A stretch of 59,363 nt of DNA, from the NCBI GenBank assembly GCA_900549325.1, contig UROI01000005.1, positions 1 to 59,363 of the forward strand. The letters are read 5' to 3'. Numbering within the stretch: the stretch's first letter is position 1; each line of letters starts with the position of its first letter. Shown one piece after another: positions 44,080 to 52,277 of the stretch. The notes under the pieces are model-generated. The model ran no database searches. It had not been told where the DNA came from and saw nothing but the letters and a program-made list of their open reading frames with translations. A program made the position numbers and the translations under genes. The DNA comes from an uncultured Mycoplasmatota bacterium. Lineage in GTDB: Bacteria; Bacillota_I; Bacilli_A; RF39; UBA660.

Positions 44080-44101
44080 ACAATGTCTCCTTTCATTTAC
44101 A

Positions 44102-44189
44102 ATGTTAACACATAAAATGTAAAATGTCAAACAAATATTCGTATAAAAATCATTTTAATATTGACACGAACATTTGTATATGTTAAAAT
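44102..44189. promoter_or_regulatory. Divergent SOS control region with two LexA boxes
   Basis: Box 1 on the minus strand is CGAATATTTGTT (44141-44130), touching the lexA -35 box TTGACA (44130-44125). Box 2 on the plus strand is CGAACATTTGTA (44167-44178), inside the spacer of TTGACA (44161-44166)-17-TAAAAT (44184-44189) for the small downstream gene. Both match the Gram-positive CGAAC-N4-GTTCG-type box in the left half (CGAAYATTTGT). Confidence 0.85.
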
Positions 44190-44218
44190 TATTCATGTAA
44201 GAAGGAGATGTGATAGAT

Positions 44219-44350
44219 ATGAGTTTTGTCAAGAAAAATAAAGGAGCAATAATTTTTTATTTGATTTTGGTTTTGTCTACATTAGTAATCATTCAAAATA
44301 ATAATAAAAATTTAGAAGAAAATAATGGGTATGTCTATCTCGTGAGATAG
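44219..44350 (+). CDS. 43-residue SOS-controlled membrane peptide
   Basis: The short gene follows GAAGGAG with good spacing. The peptide has a basic N-terminus (MSFVKKNKGA), one transmembrane helix (IIFYLILVLSTLVII) and a polar tail (QNNNKNLEENNGYVYLVR). It occupies the position of yneA in Bacillus, divergent from lexA under a LexA box. YneA is an SOS cell-division inhibitor of about 105 residues with a LysM domain; this protein has only the membrane part. The 3' end is also the terminator stem. A role in SOS division arrest is inference from position. Confidence 0.7.
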   Translation: MSFVKKNKGAIIFYLILVLSTLVIIQNNNKNLEENNGYVYLVR

Positions 44351-44359
44351 ATTTTTTTT
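44334..44359 (+). terminator. Terminator of the SOS peptide gene
   Basis: TCTATCT-CGTG-AGATAGA (44334-44351) followed by eight T; it contains the stop codon. Confidence 0.85.
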
Positions 44360-44414
44360 CTATCTTTTCAAATTCAAAAAAATATATTATAATATTAGTG
44401 AAAGAAGGTATATT

Positions 44415-45221
44415 ATGAATAATAAAGTTATGAGTGGAAAAACCGCTAAAATATTGGTAATAGTTAGTGCATTTTTTCTTATATTACTGGGAATTGGATT
44501 ATATGAACTATTTGATTATCAAGGCTATGGAGTAAAGAAAGCCAATAATACATTTGTCAATTACAATGTTAAAGACTATATAGAGACTACACCAGTTGTT
44601 TTTAATAATTATAGTGATGTTTATTCAAGTATAAATGTCTCTAGATTATCATTTAAAAATTTAGATGATAATTTAATTAAATCATTTATAAATGAAGAAA
44701 ATGAATTAATAGATTATATAAATAAATATTATAATGAAATAAAAAAAGAAAAAAATTATACTTCTGATAATACTGTAACTACTTTAATAAAAACACAAGT
44801 TAATAGTATAGTTCTATCTGTATTTTATGAAATAGATTTCAAACTTCAAAATATTAATAGAAATTATGTGTTAACTTTAAATATTGACTTAAGAACCAAT
44901 AAAATATTAACCACAGAAGACTTACTTTTAAAGTATAACTATACTAAAGAGTATATTTCAGAGAAAATATTTAATGACGATGTTTTGATAGGAAATGACG
45001 AAGTTGTTATTGATAAAAATACAAATATTTCATTAACAAAAAATGATATTGAAAAAAGGAAAAATGAATATATGCAAAGAATAACTGATGATTTTAATAA
45101 TATAATAAAAGTGTATATCGAAAATAATTCTTTAGTTTTAGTTTATAATAAGAAAGATTTAAATGATTTATTCTTTGAAGATGCTTATAATAATGAATTA
45201 AAGATAAAATATTTGAAGTAA
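44415..45221 (+). CDS. Membrane-anchored extracytoplasmic protein, unknown
   Basis: 268 residues with one N-terminal transmembrane helix (about 12-32) and an external domain with alternating strands and helices (SIVLSVFYEIDFKLQNINRN, TLNIDLRTNKILTTEDLLLK). The TNKILTTEDLL segment resembles the DUF3298/RsiV-type fold, where conventional motifs read 'dlktGk.ltl.dll'. It is a single gene between terminators. Confidence 0.7.
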   Translation: MNNKVMSGKTAKILVIVSAFFLILLGIGLYELFDYQGYGVKKANNTFVNYNVKDYIETTPVVFNNYSDVYSSINVSRLSFKNLDDNLIKSFINEENELIDYINKYYNEIKKEKNYTSDNTVTTLIKTQVNSIVLSVFYEIDFKLQNINRNYVLTLNIDLRTNKILTTEDLLLKYNYTKEYISEKIFNDDVLIGNDEVVIDKNTNISLTKNDIEKRKNEYMQRITDDFNNIIKVYIENNSLVLVYNKKDLNDLFFEDAYNNELKIKYLK

Positions 45222-45277
45222 AATTTACAAAAATGTGACTTTATGATATACTAAATTTGCTGGGAGGAAAAAGCAAT

Positions 45278-45667
45278 ATGGAAAAAGACATTTATTATAC
45301 AAGAGTTTTGCCACTAGTTAGATATGAAAAGAAAAAAACAAGAAATGGCAAAGAACATACTGTTGTTGTAGATAATTTATCTAGAGAAGAGGTTTTGGCA
45401 TTACCAAATGAAAAGGCAAGAATGCTATGGGACAATGAAAATGACCTATATGTAGCAGAACAGCCCATAACTTATCACGAAGGAATGAGTATAAAATTTT
45501 CAGTAGTTTATTTATACGATGAACTATCAGAAGAAGAAAAAACTAGATTTTTTGATAGAACAATAGTGTTACCATTAACAATTAAACCTGTTGTTAAAGT
45601 ATATGGTGAGGACTCAAAAAGATTTTTCCCAAAAAGAAGAAGGCTCAAAAAGGAAGAAACTAAGTAA
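45278..45667 (+). CDS. Hypothetical cytoplasmic protein
   Basis: 129 residues, charged and soluble, with a basic C-terminus (FFPKRRRLKKEETK). Segments YYTRVLPLVRYEKKKTRNGK and LSREEVLALPNEKARMLWDN are distinctive, but I know no family. The ATG at 45278 follows GGGAGG; the in-frame TTG at 45257 precedes it. Confidence 0.65.
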   Translation: MEKDIYYTRVLPLVRYEKKKTRNGKEHTVVVDNLSREEVLALPNEKARMLWDNENDLYVAEQPITYHEGMSIKFSVVYLYDELSEEEKTRFFDRTIVLPLTIKPVVKVYGEDSKRFFPKRRRLKKEETK

Positions 45668-45685
45668 TAGTTGAAGTTGTAAGAT

Positions 45686-45719
45686 AAAAGTAGACACTAA
45701 AAGAATGTGTTTGCTTTTT
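45686..45719 (+). terminator. Intrinsic terminator
   Basis: A 12-bp stem (45686-45697 with 45707-45718, two G-U pairs) ends in five T. Confidence 0.75.
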
Positions 45720-45777
45720 ATTGACAAGTTCAAGTAATAGTTTACTTCTTTTTTTCATATATTGAATTGGTGATAAC

Positions 45778-46398
45778 ATGAATGAAATAGATCCTAATAA
45801 GTACATCGATATTATTAATAGAAATAATAAAAATATAGCTAGTGGCAATAATAAAGGCATAAAAAAATATATGAAAGGACTCGCAATAAGAGTGCTAATA
45901 GTTTTAACTATATTTTTTTCTTTAGCTATTGCTTGCAACTATAATAGCAATTTAAAAGAAACTATCCATAAATATGTATTTACTGATGGAATATCTTTCA
46001 CTAAAATAAAAAAAATATATAATAAATATTTGGGAGGTATTCTTCCTATAAAGAAAGAAATAAATACGCAAAAAGTATTTAATGAACAATTAAATTATGA
46101 TGCTTTATCTGTATATTATGATGGAGTTAATCTTACTGTATCCGATTCTTATTTGGTACCATCAATTACTGAGGGGATGGTAGTTTTTATTGGCAATAAA
46201 GAAAATTATAACAACACAATTATAGTTGAAGACTTGAATGGCGTGTATATATGGTATGGAAATATTAGTACAACATCACTAAAATTATATGACTATGTAG
46301 AAAAAGGAACATATATAGGTGAGGTCAATAACAATAATTTATATATGGTTTTTAGTAAAAATGGTAAATATTTAAATTATGAAGAATATCTTAAATAA
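45778..46398 (+). CDS. spoIVFA: SpoIVFA-like M23-type regulator
   Basis: 206 residues. A cytoplasmic N-terminus is followed by a transmembrane helix (about 36-58) and a C-terminal degenerate LytM/M23 domain (ITEGMVVFIGNKENYNNTII, VYIWYGNIS, GTYIGEVNNNNLYMVFSKNG) without the zinc-binding histidines. In Bacillus SpoIVFA tethers and inhibits the protease SpoIVFB during sporulation. The order spoIVFA-spoIVFB-rplU-prp-rpmA is the same as in B. subtilis. It overlaps spoIVFB by 20 bases. Confidence 0.82.
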   Translation: MNEIDPNKYIDIINRNNKNIASGNNKGIKKYMKGLAIRVLIVLTIFFSLAIACNYNSNLKETIHKYVFTDGISFTKIKKIYNKYLGGILPIKKEINTQKVFNEQLNYDALSVYYDGVNLTVSDSYLVPSITEGMVVFIGNKENYNNTIIVEDLNGVYIWYGNISTTSLKLYDYVEKGTYIGEVNNNNLYMVFSKNGKYLNYEEYLK

Positions 46399-47149
46399 AA
46401 TAGAATTTCATTATACATATACAATAATGGCATTGGGGTTAGTACTTACTGGTCATTTTGCTAATTTGGTGGTTTTTACTTCACTTATATTAATTCATGA
46501 ATTTGGACATGTTATAGTAGCGTTAATATATAAATATAAAATAAAAAAAATAATCATTTATCCCTATGGCGGAATTACTAAGTTTGACACATTAATTAAT
46601 ACTAAAATAGAAAAAGATTTATTTATAGCTATATCTGGAGTTATAGTGCAGTCTATATATTTTTATATAATGTTTTTTTTATATAGTAAAGGAATAATAA
46701 GAGAATATATATATAATTTATTCTTTATTTATCATCAAAGTATGCTTTTTTTTAATCTCCTTCCTATAATTCCTTTAGATGGTAGTAAAATAGTTAATTT
46801 AATATTCTCAAAATATTTAAGTTTAAACCTTTCTAATAATTTAACTGTTTTAGTCTCTTTTGCTGCACTGATAGTTTTATTAATTAGTAATATATATGAA
46901 AATAATTACTCAATGGTTATGGTGATATTTGTTCTTTTGCAGAATATTTGGGATTATTATAAAAAAATAGAGTATATATATAATAAGTTTATTTTAGAAA
47001 GATATTTGTATAATATAAATTATAAGTCACTTAAAATGATTAATGACAAAAATAAAATGTATAAAAATAAAATACATTTATTCAAAATTAATAATAAAAT
47101 AATTCAAGAAAAGCAATTTTTAAGTGATTTTTTTAATAAAAAGCTTTAA
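46379..47149 (+). CDS. spoIVFB: SpoIVFB-like M50 intramembrane metalloprotease
   Basis: 256 residues, about six transmembrane segments. Zinc motif HEFGH (His40, Glu41, His44) lies in the second helix and LLPIIPLDGSK supplies Asp134. In Bacillus SpoIVFB cleaves pro-sigma-K in the mother cell. The C-terminal part here is short and basic rather than a clear CBS domain. No sporulation gene other than its SpoIVFA partner is visible in this window. Confidence 0.9.
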   Translation: MKNILNKIEFHYTYTIMALGLVLTGHFANLVVFTSLILIHEFGHVIVALIYKYKIKKIIIYPYGGITKFDTLINTKIEKDLFIAISGVIVQSIYFYIMFFLYSKGIIREYIYNLFFIYHQSMLFFNLLPIIPLDGSKIVNLIFSKYLSLNLSNNLTVLVSFAALIVLLISNIYENNYSMVMVIFVLLQNIWDYYKKIEYIYNKFILERYLYNINYKSLKMINDKNKMYKNKIHLFKINNKIIQEKQFLSDFFNKKL

Positions 47150-47154
47150 TTCGT

Positions 47155-47183
47155 TTGACTTGAGCTCTATTTTATGATAAAAT
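47155..47183 (+). promoter_or_regulatory. Promoter of rplU-prp-rpmA
   Basis: TTGACT (47155-47160), 17 bp, TAAAAT (47178-47183). Confidence 0.8.
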
Positions 47184-47189
47184 TGTATT

Positions 47190-47280
47190 GTTTTGAAGAC
47201 CTCGAGTTGTTAACTCAACCACATTGAAAAGGTATAAGTTCGCTATGACACCTTAAGAGTGAGTCTTAAAAATAAGTGTA
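47190..47280 (+). promoter_or_regulatory. rplU leader RNA (L21-leader type)
   Basis: About 100 nt of leader between promoter and rplU hold GAGTT-GTT-AACTC (47204-47216) and a stem AAGGT/ACCTT (47229-47233 with 47250-47254) around ATAAGTTCGCTAT. Firmicutes have a conserved L21 leader at this place; assignment rests on position and stems. Confidence 0.6.
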
Positions 47281-47293
47281 AGGAGGTAAGAAA

Positions 47294-47590
47294 ATGAAAG
47301 CAATTATTGAAACTGGTGGAAAACAATATTACGTTTCTGAAGGCGCTACTATCTATGTTGAAAAACTAGAAGGTAACGAAGGAGACAAAGTTGTTTTTGA
47401 TAAAGTCTTAATGGCTAATGGTGTAGTAGGTAATCCTTATGTTGAAGCTACAGTTGAAGGTACTATAGTAAAACAAGGAAAACAAAAAAAATTAACTATA
47501 TTTAGATATACACCAAATAAGAGATCTACTAGAAGAAAAGTAGGCCACAGACAACCATATACTAAAGTAGAGATTAATAAAATTAAGTAA
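47294..47590 (+). CDS. rplU: 50S ribosomal protein L21
   Basis: 98 residues with MKAIIETGGKQYYVSEG at the start, DKVLMANG and the C-terminal YTPNKRSTRRKVGHRQPYTK. A large-subunit protein binding 23S rRNA near L20. Strong AAGGAGG site. Confidence 0.97.
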   Translation: MKAIIETGGKQYYVSEGATIYVEKLEGNEGDKVVFDKVLMANGVVGNPYVEATVEGTIVKQGKQKKLTIFRYTPNKRSTRRKVGHRQPYTKVEINKIK

Positions 47591-47600
47591 GGAGTATTTT

Positions 47601-47915
47601 ATGATTAAAGTAAGACTTACTAAAAATGGTGATTGTTTAAATAAAATTACCATTAGTGGACATGCCAATTATGACGAGTTCGGAAAAGATATTGTATGTG
47701 CTTCAGTATCAAGCACAGTTATAACTACAATTAATATATTATTGTCCTTGGATAAAGATAGTATTAGTTATGACGATACAAAAGGACTAATCATAGATAT
47801 ACTAAAGGACGACAATACTACTAAAAAGATTATAAATGTATTAGTTTCTAATTTATTAGAGTTAGAAAGGGCATATCCTAAAAACATACAAATTAAGGAG
47901 GAAAATAATGAATAG
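47601..47915 (+). CDS. prp: Ribosomal-processing cysteine protease Prp
   Basis: 104 residues. Catalytic His in ISGHANYDEFG and Cys in DIVCASVSS. Prp (YsxB) removes the N-terminal extension of L27 in Firmicutes. The gene lies between rplU and rpmA and overlaps rpmA by eight bases. Its substrate site is visible in the adjacent L27. Confidence 0.95.
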   Translation: MIKVRLTKNGDCLNKITISGHANYDEFGKDIVCASVSSTVITTINILLSLDKDSISYDDTKGLIIDILKDDNTTKKIINVLVSNLLELERAYPKNIQIKEENNE

Positions 47916-48198
47916 ATTAATGGAATTTAATATACAATTATTTGCCCACAAAAAAGGTCAATCATCTACTAGTAATGGAAGAGATTCAGCTGGTAGAAGA
48001 CTTGGAGCAAAGGCTTCAGATGGTGAATATGTAACTGCAGGTTCTATCATTTATCGTCAAAGAGGTACAAAAATTCATCCTGGAACAAATGTAGGTAGAG
48101 GAACTGATGATACTTTATTTGCAAAGATTTCTGGATATGTTAAGTATTCTCATCTTGGAAAAGATAGAAAACAAGTTAGTGTATATGAAACTAAGTAA
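47908..48198 (+). CDS. rpmA: 50S ribosomal protein L27 with Prp-cleaved N-terminal extension
   Basis: 96 residues. MNRLMEFNIQLFA precedes the mature start HKKGQSSTSNGRDSAGRRLG; the FNIQLFA-HKKG junction corresponds to the Prp site (LNLQFFA-HKKG type). The cleaved N-terminus reaches the peptidyl transferase centre. AAGGAGG directs the start at 47908. Confidence 0.97.
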   Translation: MNRLMEFNIQLFAHKKGQSSTSNGRDSAGRRLGAKASDGEYVTAGSIIYRQRGTKIHPGTNVGRGTDDTLFAKISGYVKYSHLGKDRKQVSVYETK

Positions 48199-48224
48199 AA
48201 ATAAATAAATTTAATTAAAAGATA

Positions 48225-48253
48225 TTGACAACAGTATAAATTATTGCTATAAT
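48225..48253 (+). promoter_or_regulatory. tRNA promoter
   Basis: Full consensus TTGACA (48225-48230), 17 bp, TATAAT (48248-48253), 12 bases before the first tRNA. Confidence 0.9.
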
Positions 48254-48265
48254 TTATATTGTCCT

Positions 48266-48342
48266 GGGGAATTAGCTCAGTTGGCTAGAGCATTTGCCTT
48301 GCACGCAAAGGGTCAAGGGTTCGAGTCCCTCATTCTCCACCA
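48266..48342 (+). tRNA. tRNA-Ala (anticodon TGC)
   Basis: 77 nt with encoded CCA. The acceptor GGGGAAT (48266-48272) pairs with ATTCTCC. Anticodon stem TTTGC/GCAAA with loop CTTGCAC gives TGC at 48300-48302. T-arm GGGTTCGAGTCCC. Confidence 0.97.
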
Positions 48343-48343
48343 T

Positions 48344-48420
48344 CGGGAAGTGGCTCAACTTGGTAGAGCACGTGGTTTGGGACCATGGGGTTGCAGGTTC
48401 AAATCCTGTCTTCCCGACCA
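48344..48420 (+). tRNA. tRNA-Pro (anticodon TGG)
   Basis: 77 nt with encoded CCA. CGGGAAG pairs with CTTCCCG; loop TTTGGGA gives TGG at 48378-48380; T-arm CAGGTTCAAATCCTG. One base separates it from tRNA-Ala, so both come from one precursor. Confidence 0.97.
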
Positions 48421-48433
48421 TTATGAAAAATAG

Positions 48434-48457
48434 AGAACTAGTGATAGTTCTTTTTTT
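48434..48457 (+). terminator. Terminator of the tRNA operon
   Basis: AGAACTA-GTGA-TAGTTCT followed by seven T; the same hairpin as after ricA. Confidence 0.85.
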
Positions 48458-48524
48458 GATATTTATTTTTCTGCAACTCCATAGTCTCAAGCCTTTAACT
48501 TAGTACTTAAAAAAATTTCAATAT

Positions 48525-48560
48525 AAAAAAGTGGAGAATGGGGGTATCCCATTACCACTT
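48525..48560 (-). terminator. Terminator of the MvaI/BcnI-like gene
   Basis: On the minus strand AAGTGG and AATGGG pair with CCCATT and CCACTT in a two-part stem, then six T. It overlaps the end of the gene. Confidence 0.75.
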
Positions 48561-49316
48561 ATATTCATCATACAGCAAGGGCAAATGCTCTTTACTAATA
48601 CCAAATGTTAGCCCGTGATTATGAGGAAGACCATATCTATAATTTCCTCTATAAACGCTAATTTTAAAATTGACCGCTACAAAACCTTTATCAATTAAAT
48701 TAATAAAAGTGTCAACATCTTTTAATTTATAAAACATGGCCTTATAATATTTATAATACACTTTTCCTTCTATATTATTAGTCCAAGCATCTATGAGCAT
48801 TAAATATCTCAATTTACAATATAATTTATTTTTTAGTGTATTAAAAGACCAATATACATTTCTTTCTAATAAGTTGAAATTACTATCAAGCACACATAAA
48901 AATACTTTTTCTTCTTTTTTATCAACATCCAATTTAAAAAAATATTTCGTTCCAACATGACAAAGCATGTTGCCGTATACTACAGAAAATAACACCTTGG
49001 CATTTTTTATTTCTTTATCTGGGTAGCCATAGGTTTCTCTTAGTCTGTCTAATTCAAAAAGTTCTTCCCCATCTGGTACCGCTCCAAACAAACTTATTAA
49101 TCCTTTACTAAAACTTCTTCTTGTCTTTATTTCAATGCCTTCATAATCAGGAACACAAAAATCTGATTTTTCCTTTCCTAATAAACTTTCAAAGGTATCA
49201 CCTATGCCTCCGTATCCTTTATGTACTTCAGGAACATATCCCATTCTTCTTATTCTATTAAATTCATTATTTAGTTTTTTGATACTTTCTTTGATAGTAT
49301 CGTCGTTATCAAACAT
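48552..49316 (-). CDS. MvaI/BcnI-family restriction endonuclease-like protein, orphan
   Basis: 254 residues. KGYGGIGDTFESLLGKEKSD followed by VPDYEGIEIKTRR carries the PD-(D/E)xK-type core (D...EIK) of the MvaI/BcnI family, which cut CCNGG-type sites as monomers. C-terminal LPHNHGLTFGISKEHLPLLY. No methyltransferase gene is next to it, so it is either solitary, protected from elsewhere, or used for repair or recombination. Confidence 0.82.
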   Translation of the reverse strand: MFDNDDTIKESIKKLNNEFNRIRRMGYVPEVHKGYGGIGDTFESLLGKEKSDFCVPDYEGIEIKTRRSFSKGLISLFGAVPDGEELFELDRLRETYGYPDKEIKNAKVLFSVVYGNMLCHVGTKYFFKLDVDKKEEKVFLCVLDSNFNLLERNVYWSFNTLKNKLYCKLRYLMLIDAWTNNIEGKVYYKYYKAMFYKLKDVDTFINLIDKGFVAVNFKISVYRGNYRYGLPHNHGLTFGISKEHLPLLYDEYKW

Positions 49317-49443
49317 ATCATTCCTTTCTACTAAAAAAATATCTTCTTTTCTATCTCGCTTCTAATTATACCATAAAACAGTTAAAATTATATTGTTTTA
49401 TTAAAAAAATAATGCTATGATATATATCAATACAGGAGGAGTT

Positions 49444-50676
49444 ATGGAAATACCGTTTAATTATATATTAGTAAATATAATGATAGTTTTAAAAGAAAGA
49501 AAATTAAGAACTGAAATATCAAAACAAAATTTGGCAGATATTATAGATATAATTACTGATAGTTTATATAAAAATGGAGAAGTTAAGGAAGAAGTTGTAA
49601 CTGAGTTTGAATTTGATTATGAACTCGATAAATTTTATGATGAAAATATGGAATATTTTGAAGTCACTTATGATAAAATAATCCTTGATAATGGTGTTTC
49701 TGAAGAAGAACTTGAAAATATATTAAGTGATGATGATGTTGATGCTGATATACTTGATAAAGTAGATGATATGTTACAAACAAATATTTCTATCATGGAA
49801 CTAATTGGTGTAAAAATAAGAAAAGATCTATATAAATGGCTATATTCTTCTTTGAAAGGAGAGGAAGAATTATATGGTAAACTTCTACTTGCTAGAACTA
49901 ATAACGATTTGATACTTGAAGAAAAAATTATCAAACAAATCAAGTTACATAGTTTTACTAGAAGATTGTATTTTATTAATCTTGATAGTTTGGACTACGA
50001 TACTCTTTATGACTTGTCGTTATATGCTGATGATGCCATATCTAATTCTTTATTTGAGAAATTACCATTTCACATAAAAAATGACTTATTTGATGAAAAC
50101 TTAATTTATAGCAGTCCATTTCAGCGAATTTTATTTTTTTACAATTCTCCAATAGTATATTCTATAGCTTATAAGCTTGATAATTATTTAAATAATGAAT
50201 TTAGTACTGATTTAAAATTTTATGCTGCTGATTATAAATTTTATTTAAATTATTACTATTTGCTTTGCAAAGAAATAGATACTCTTCCAGAGAGCAGGCT
50301 AAAACAAGAACTTATAATAACTAAGTATAGACTAATGATGCAGATTGACAATATTTTTGATAATACTTTGTTTATGAATACAGATAATAGTGATATAGAA
50401 AAATATGATGGTCCATTTGTATTTAATAAACTAGAAACGCTTTTCTTTGTAGATGAAATATTATCATATAATGATAAGATGTATCAATATAATGATAGCT
50501 ATGCAGTTGAATATTTTAATGTAGTAAAGAAAATATTTATAAAAACATATTATTCATTAACTAAGGATAACGATGTTTTAAAAAGAATAACAGAAAATAA
50601 ATTTTATGGCGTTAATAAGACAAGTTCTAAATATTTTGACGACATATTAAATATTCCAAGAAGAAGAATAAAATAG
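49444..50676 (+). CDS. Hypothetical acidic helical protein
   Basis: 410 residues, rich in D, E, N, Y and L, mostly helical without membrane segments. Residues 40-110 are strongly acidic (GVSEEELENILSDDDVDADI), and the C-terminus is basic (NIPRRRIK). The start at 49444 follows AGGAGGAG. No family recognised. Its 3' end forms the terminator. Confidence 0.7.
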   Translation: MEIPFNYILVNIMIVLKERKLRTEISKQNLADIIDIITDSLYKNGEVKEEVVTEFEFDYELDKFYDENMEYFEVTYDKIILDNGVSEEELENILSDDDVDADILDKVDDMLQTNISIMELIGVKIRKDLYKWLYSSLKGEEELYGKLLLARTNNDLILEEKIIKQIKLHSFTRRLYFINLDSLDYDTLYDLSLYADDAISNSLFEKLPFHIKNDLFDENLIYSSPFQRILFFYNSPIVYSIAYKLDNYLNNEFSTDLKFYAADYKFYLNYYYLLCKEIDTLPESRLKQELIITKYRLMMQIDNIFDNTLFMNTDNSDIEKYDGPFVFNKLETLFFVDEILSYNDKMYQYNDSYAVEYFNVVKKIFIKTYYSLTKDNDVLKRITENKFYGVNKTSSKYFDDILNIPRRRIK

Positions 50677-50690
50677 CTTCTTCTTTTATT
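50658..50690 (+). terminator. Intrinsic terminator
   Basis: AAGAAGAAG (50658-50666) pairs with CTTCTTCTT (50677-50685); a T-rich tail follows. Confidence 0.7.
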
Positions 50691-50717
50691 ATACTTAATT
50701 TATGTCTAGACTTCTTT

Positions 50718-50800
50718 GCTTATATATAATAGGCACTGTTGGTGCATCATTTATAGACCAAAGGCTATAAATGACTATCAAAGACTCAAGGTTTTGATAG
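50718..50800 (+). repeat. Paired-hairpin element, copy 7
   Basis: Tail GCTTATATATAATAGG (50718-50733, identical to copy 1), hairpin A (50748-50773; A50757 opposite G50764) and hairpin B (50775-50800; A50784 opposite G50791). It lies between the unknown gene and the mraZ promoter. Confidence 0.75.
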
Positions 50801-50874
50801 AGACAAAATATTTTACAGAAAAAAGTGTCAAATTATAAAAAATATATTTACAAACAATAGCTCTTATAGTAGAA

Positions 50875-50910
50875 TATAATCAGAGAGTGGCATGAAGTGG
50901 AAGAAAGTGG
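50875..50910 (+). promoter_or_regulatory. mraZ -10 box and three MraZ-type operator repeats
   Basis: TATAAT (50875-50880) is followed by AGTGG at 50886, 50896 and 50906, an exact 10-bp period. MraZ is known to bind direct repeats with a 10-bp period in its own promoter, so autorepression is predicted. Confidence 0.75.
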
Positions 50911-50919
50911 GGGGATATC

Positions 50920-51360
50920 ATGTTAATTGGAGAGTATCATCATAATATTGATGAAAAAGGAAGATTAATTATACCTTCTAAATTTAGAGAGGACATTGGT
51001 AATGAATTCGTTGTAACTAGAGGCTTAGATGGCTGTCTATTTGTCTATGCAATGAAAGAATGGAATACTATCGTATCTAAACTTAGAACACTACCATTTA
51101 CAAGAAAAGATGCTAGAACTTTTAATAGATTCTTTATGTCTTCTGCTAGTACACTCGAATTTGATAAACAGGGTAGAATCAACATACCATCATCTTTAAT
51201 TAATTATGCCGGATTACAGAAAGAATGTACGATTATTGGGGTTAATGATCGCCTAGAAATATGGGCTACTGATAAATTTAATAGCCTTATCGAAGATAAC
51301 TTGTCTGCTATTAGTGATGTGGCAGAAAATCTATTTGAAGGGTTGGATATTGATGCATAA
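50920..51360 (+). CDS. mraZ: Transcriptional regulator MraZ
   Basis: 146 residues with two tandem swapped-hairpin repeats: NIDEKGRLIIPSKFREDIG in the first and FDKQGRINIPSSLINYAGL in the second. MraZ controls the division/cell-wall (dcw) cluster. It overlaps rsmH by eight bases. Confidence 0.97.
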   Translation: MLIGEYHHNIDEKGRLIIPSKFREDIGNEFVVTRGLDGCLFVYAMKEWNTIVSKLRTLPFTRKDARTFNRFFMSSASTLEFDKQGRINIPSSLINYAGLQKECTIIGVNDRLEIWATDKFNSLIEDNLSAISDVAENLFEGLDIDA

Positions 51361-52273
51361 GACAGTATTACTAAATGAGGCAATAGATAACCTAAATATA
51401 AAAGAAGATGGCATATATGTTGATTGCACATTAGGATTCGGGGGACATAGTGGTTTAATATTAGAAAGAATAAAAAGGGGCTTCCTTTTCGCCTTTGATC
51501 AAGATGATATGGCTCTAGAATATAGCGAAAAGAAGCTAAAAGAAATAGGCAGCAATTTTGAACTTATAAAATCAAATTTTGCCTATATTAAAGAAGAATT
51601 AAATAAAAGAAATGTTACAGAAGTAGATGGAATAGTTTTTGATTTAGGAGTATCTTCTCCACAACTAGACATTGCAGATCGTGGCTTTAGTTTCCATAAG
51701 GATGCTAAGCTTGATATGCGAATGGATACTACTAAAGATTTTTCTGCTTATAATGTTGTAAATGAATATTCTTACGAAGAGTTAGTTAGAGTAATAAGAG
51801 ACTATGGTGAAGAAAAATATGCTTCTAGTATTGCTAAAAATATAGTTAAAGATAGAGACGTTAAACCTATTGAAACAACATTTGAACTAGTAGATATTAT
51901 AAAAAAGAGTATGCCATATAAAGCAATGAAAGACAGCCATCCTGCTAGAAGAACATTTCAGGCAATTAGAATTGAAGTAAACAATGAATTGGAAGTATTA
52001 AAAATAGCACTTAAATCAAGTATTGAACTCCTAAAGGTAGGAGGCAGAGTGTCAGTTATTACTTTCCATTCATTAGAAGATAGAATTGTAAAGGAAATAT
52101 TTAATGAATACTCTAAGGTTGATAGTAATTTATCAAGATTACCATTCATCCCAGAAGAGTATATGCCTAAGTATAAAGTGGTAGCCAATATCACTCCTAG
52201 CAGAGAGGAACTAGAGGAAAATCCCCGTGCTAGATCATCAAGACTTAGAGTAATAGAAAAAATAAAGGACTGA
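51353..52273 (+). CDS. rsmH: 16S rRNA (cytosine1402-N4)-methyltransferase
   Basis: 306 residues. HKTVLLNEAIDNL start, SAM-binding DCTLGFGGHSGLIL, catalytic VFDLGVSSPQLDIADRGFSF and the C-terminal FHSLEDRIVKEIF. Normal length. The ATG at 51353 within the mraZ end is chosen because it matches the family N-terminus; the longer frame from 51314 runs inside mraZ. Confidence 0.97.
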   Translation: MHKTVLLNEAIDNLNIKEDGIYVDCTLGFGGHSGLILERIKRGFLFAFDQDDMALEYSEKKLKEIGSNFELIKSNFAYIKEELNKRNVTEVDGIVFDLGVSSPQLDIADRGFSFHKDAKLDMRMDTTKDFSAYNVVNEYSYEELVRVIRDYGEEKYASSIAKNIVKDRDVKPIETTFELVDIIKKSMPYKAMKDSHPARRTFQAIRIEVNNELEVLKIALKSSIELLKVGGRVSVITFHSLEDRIVKEIFNEYSKVDSNLSRLPFIPEEYMPKYKVVANITPSREELEENPRARSSRLRVIEKIKD

Positions 52274-52277
52274 TAAT

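Noticed and set aside
48294..48503. Open frames across the tRNA genes
   Set aside because: They translate tRNA sequence on both strands and are shadows.
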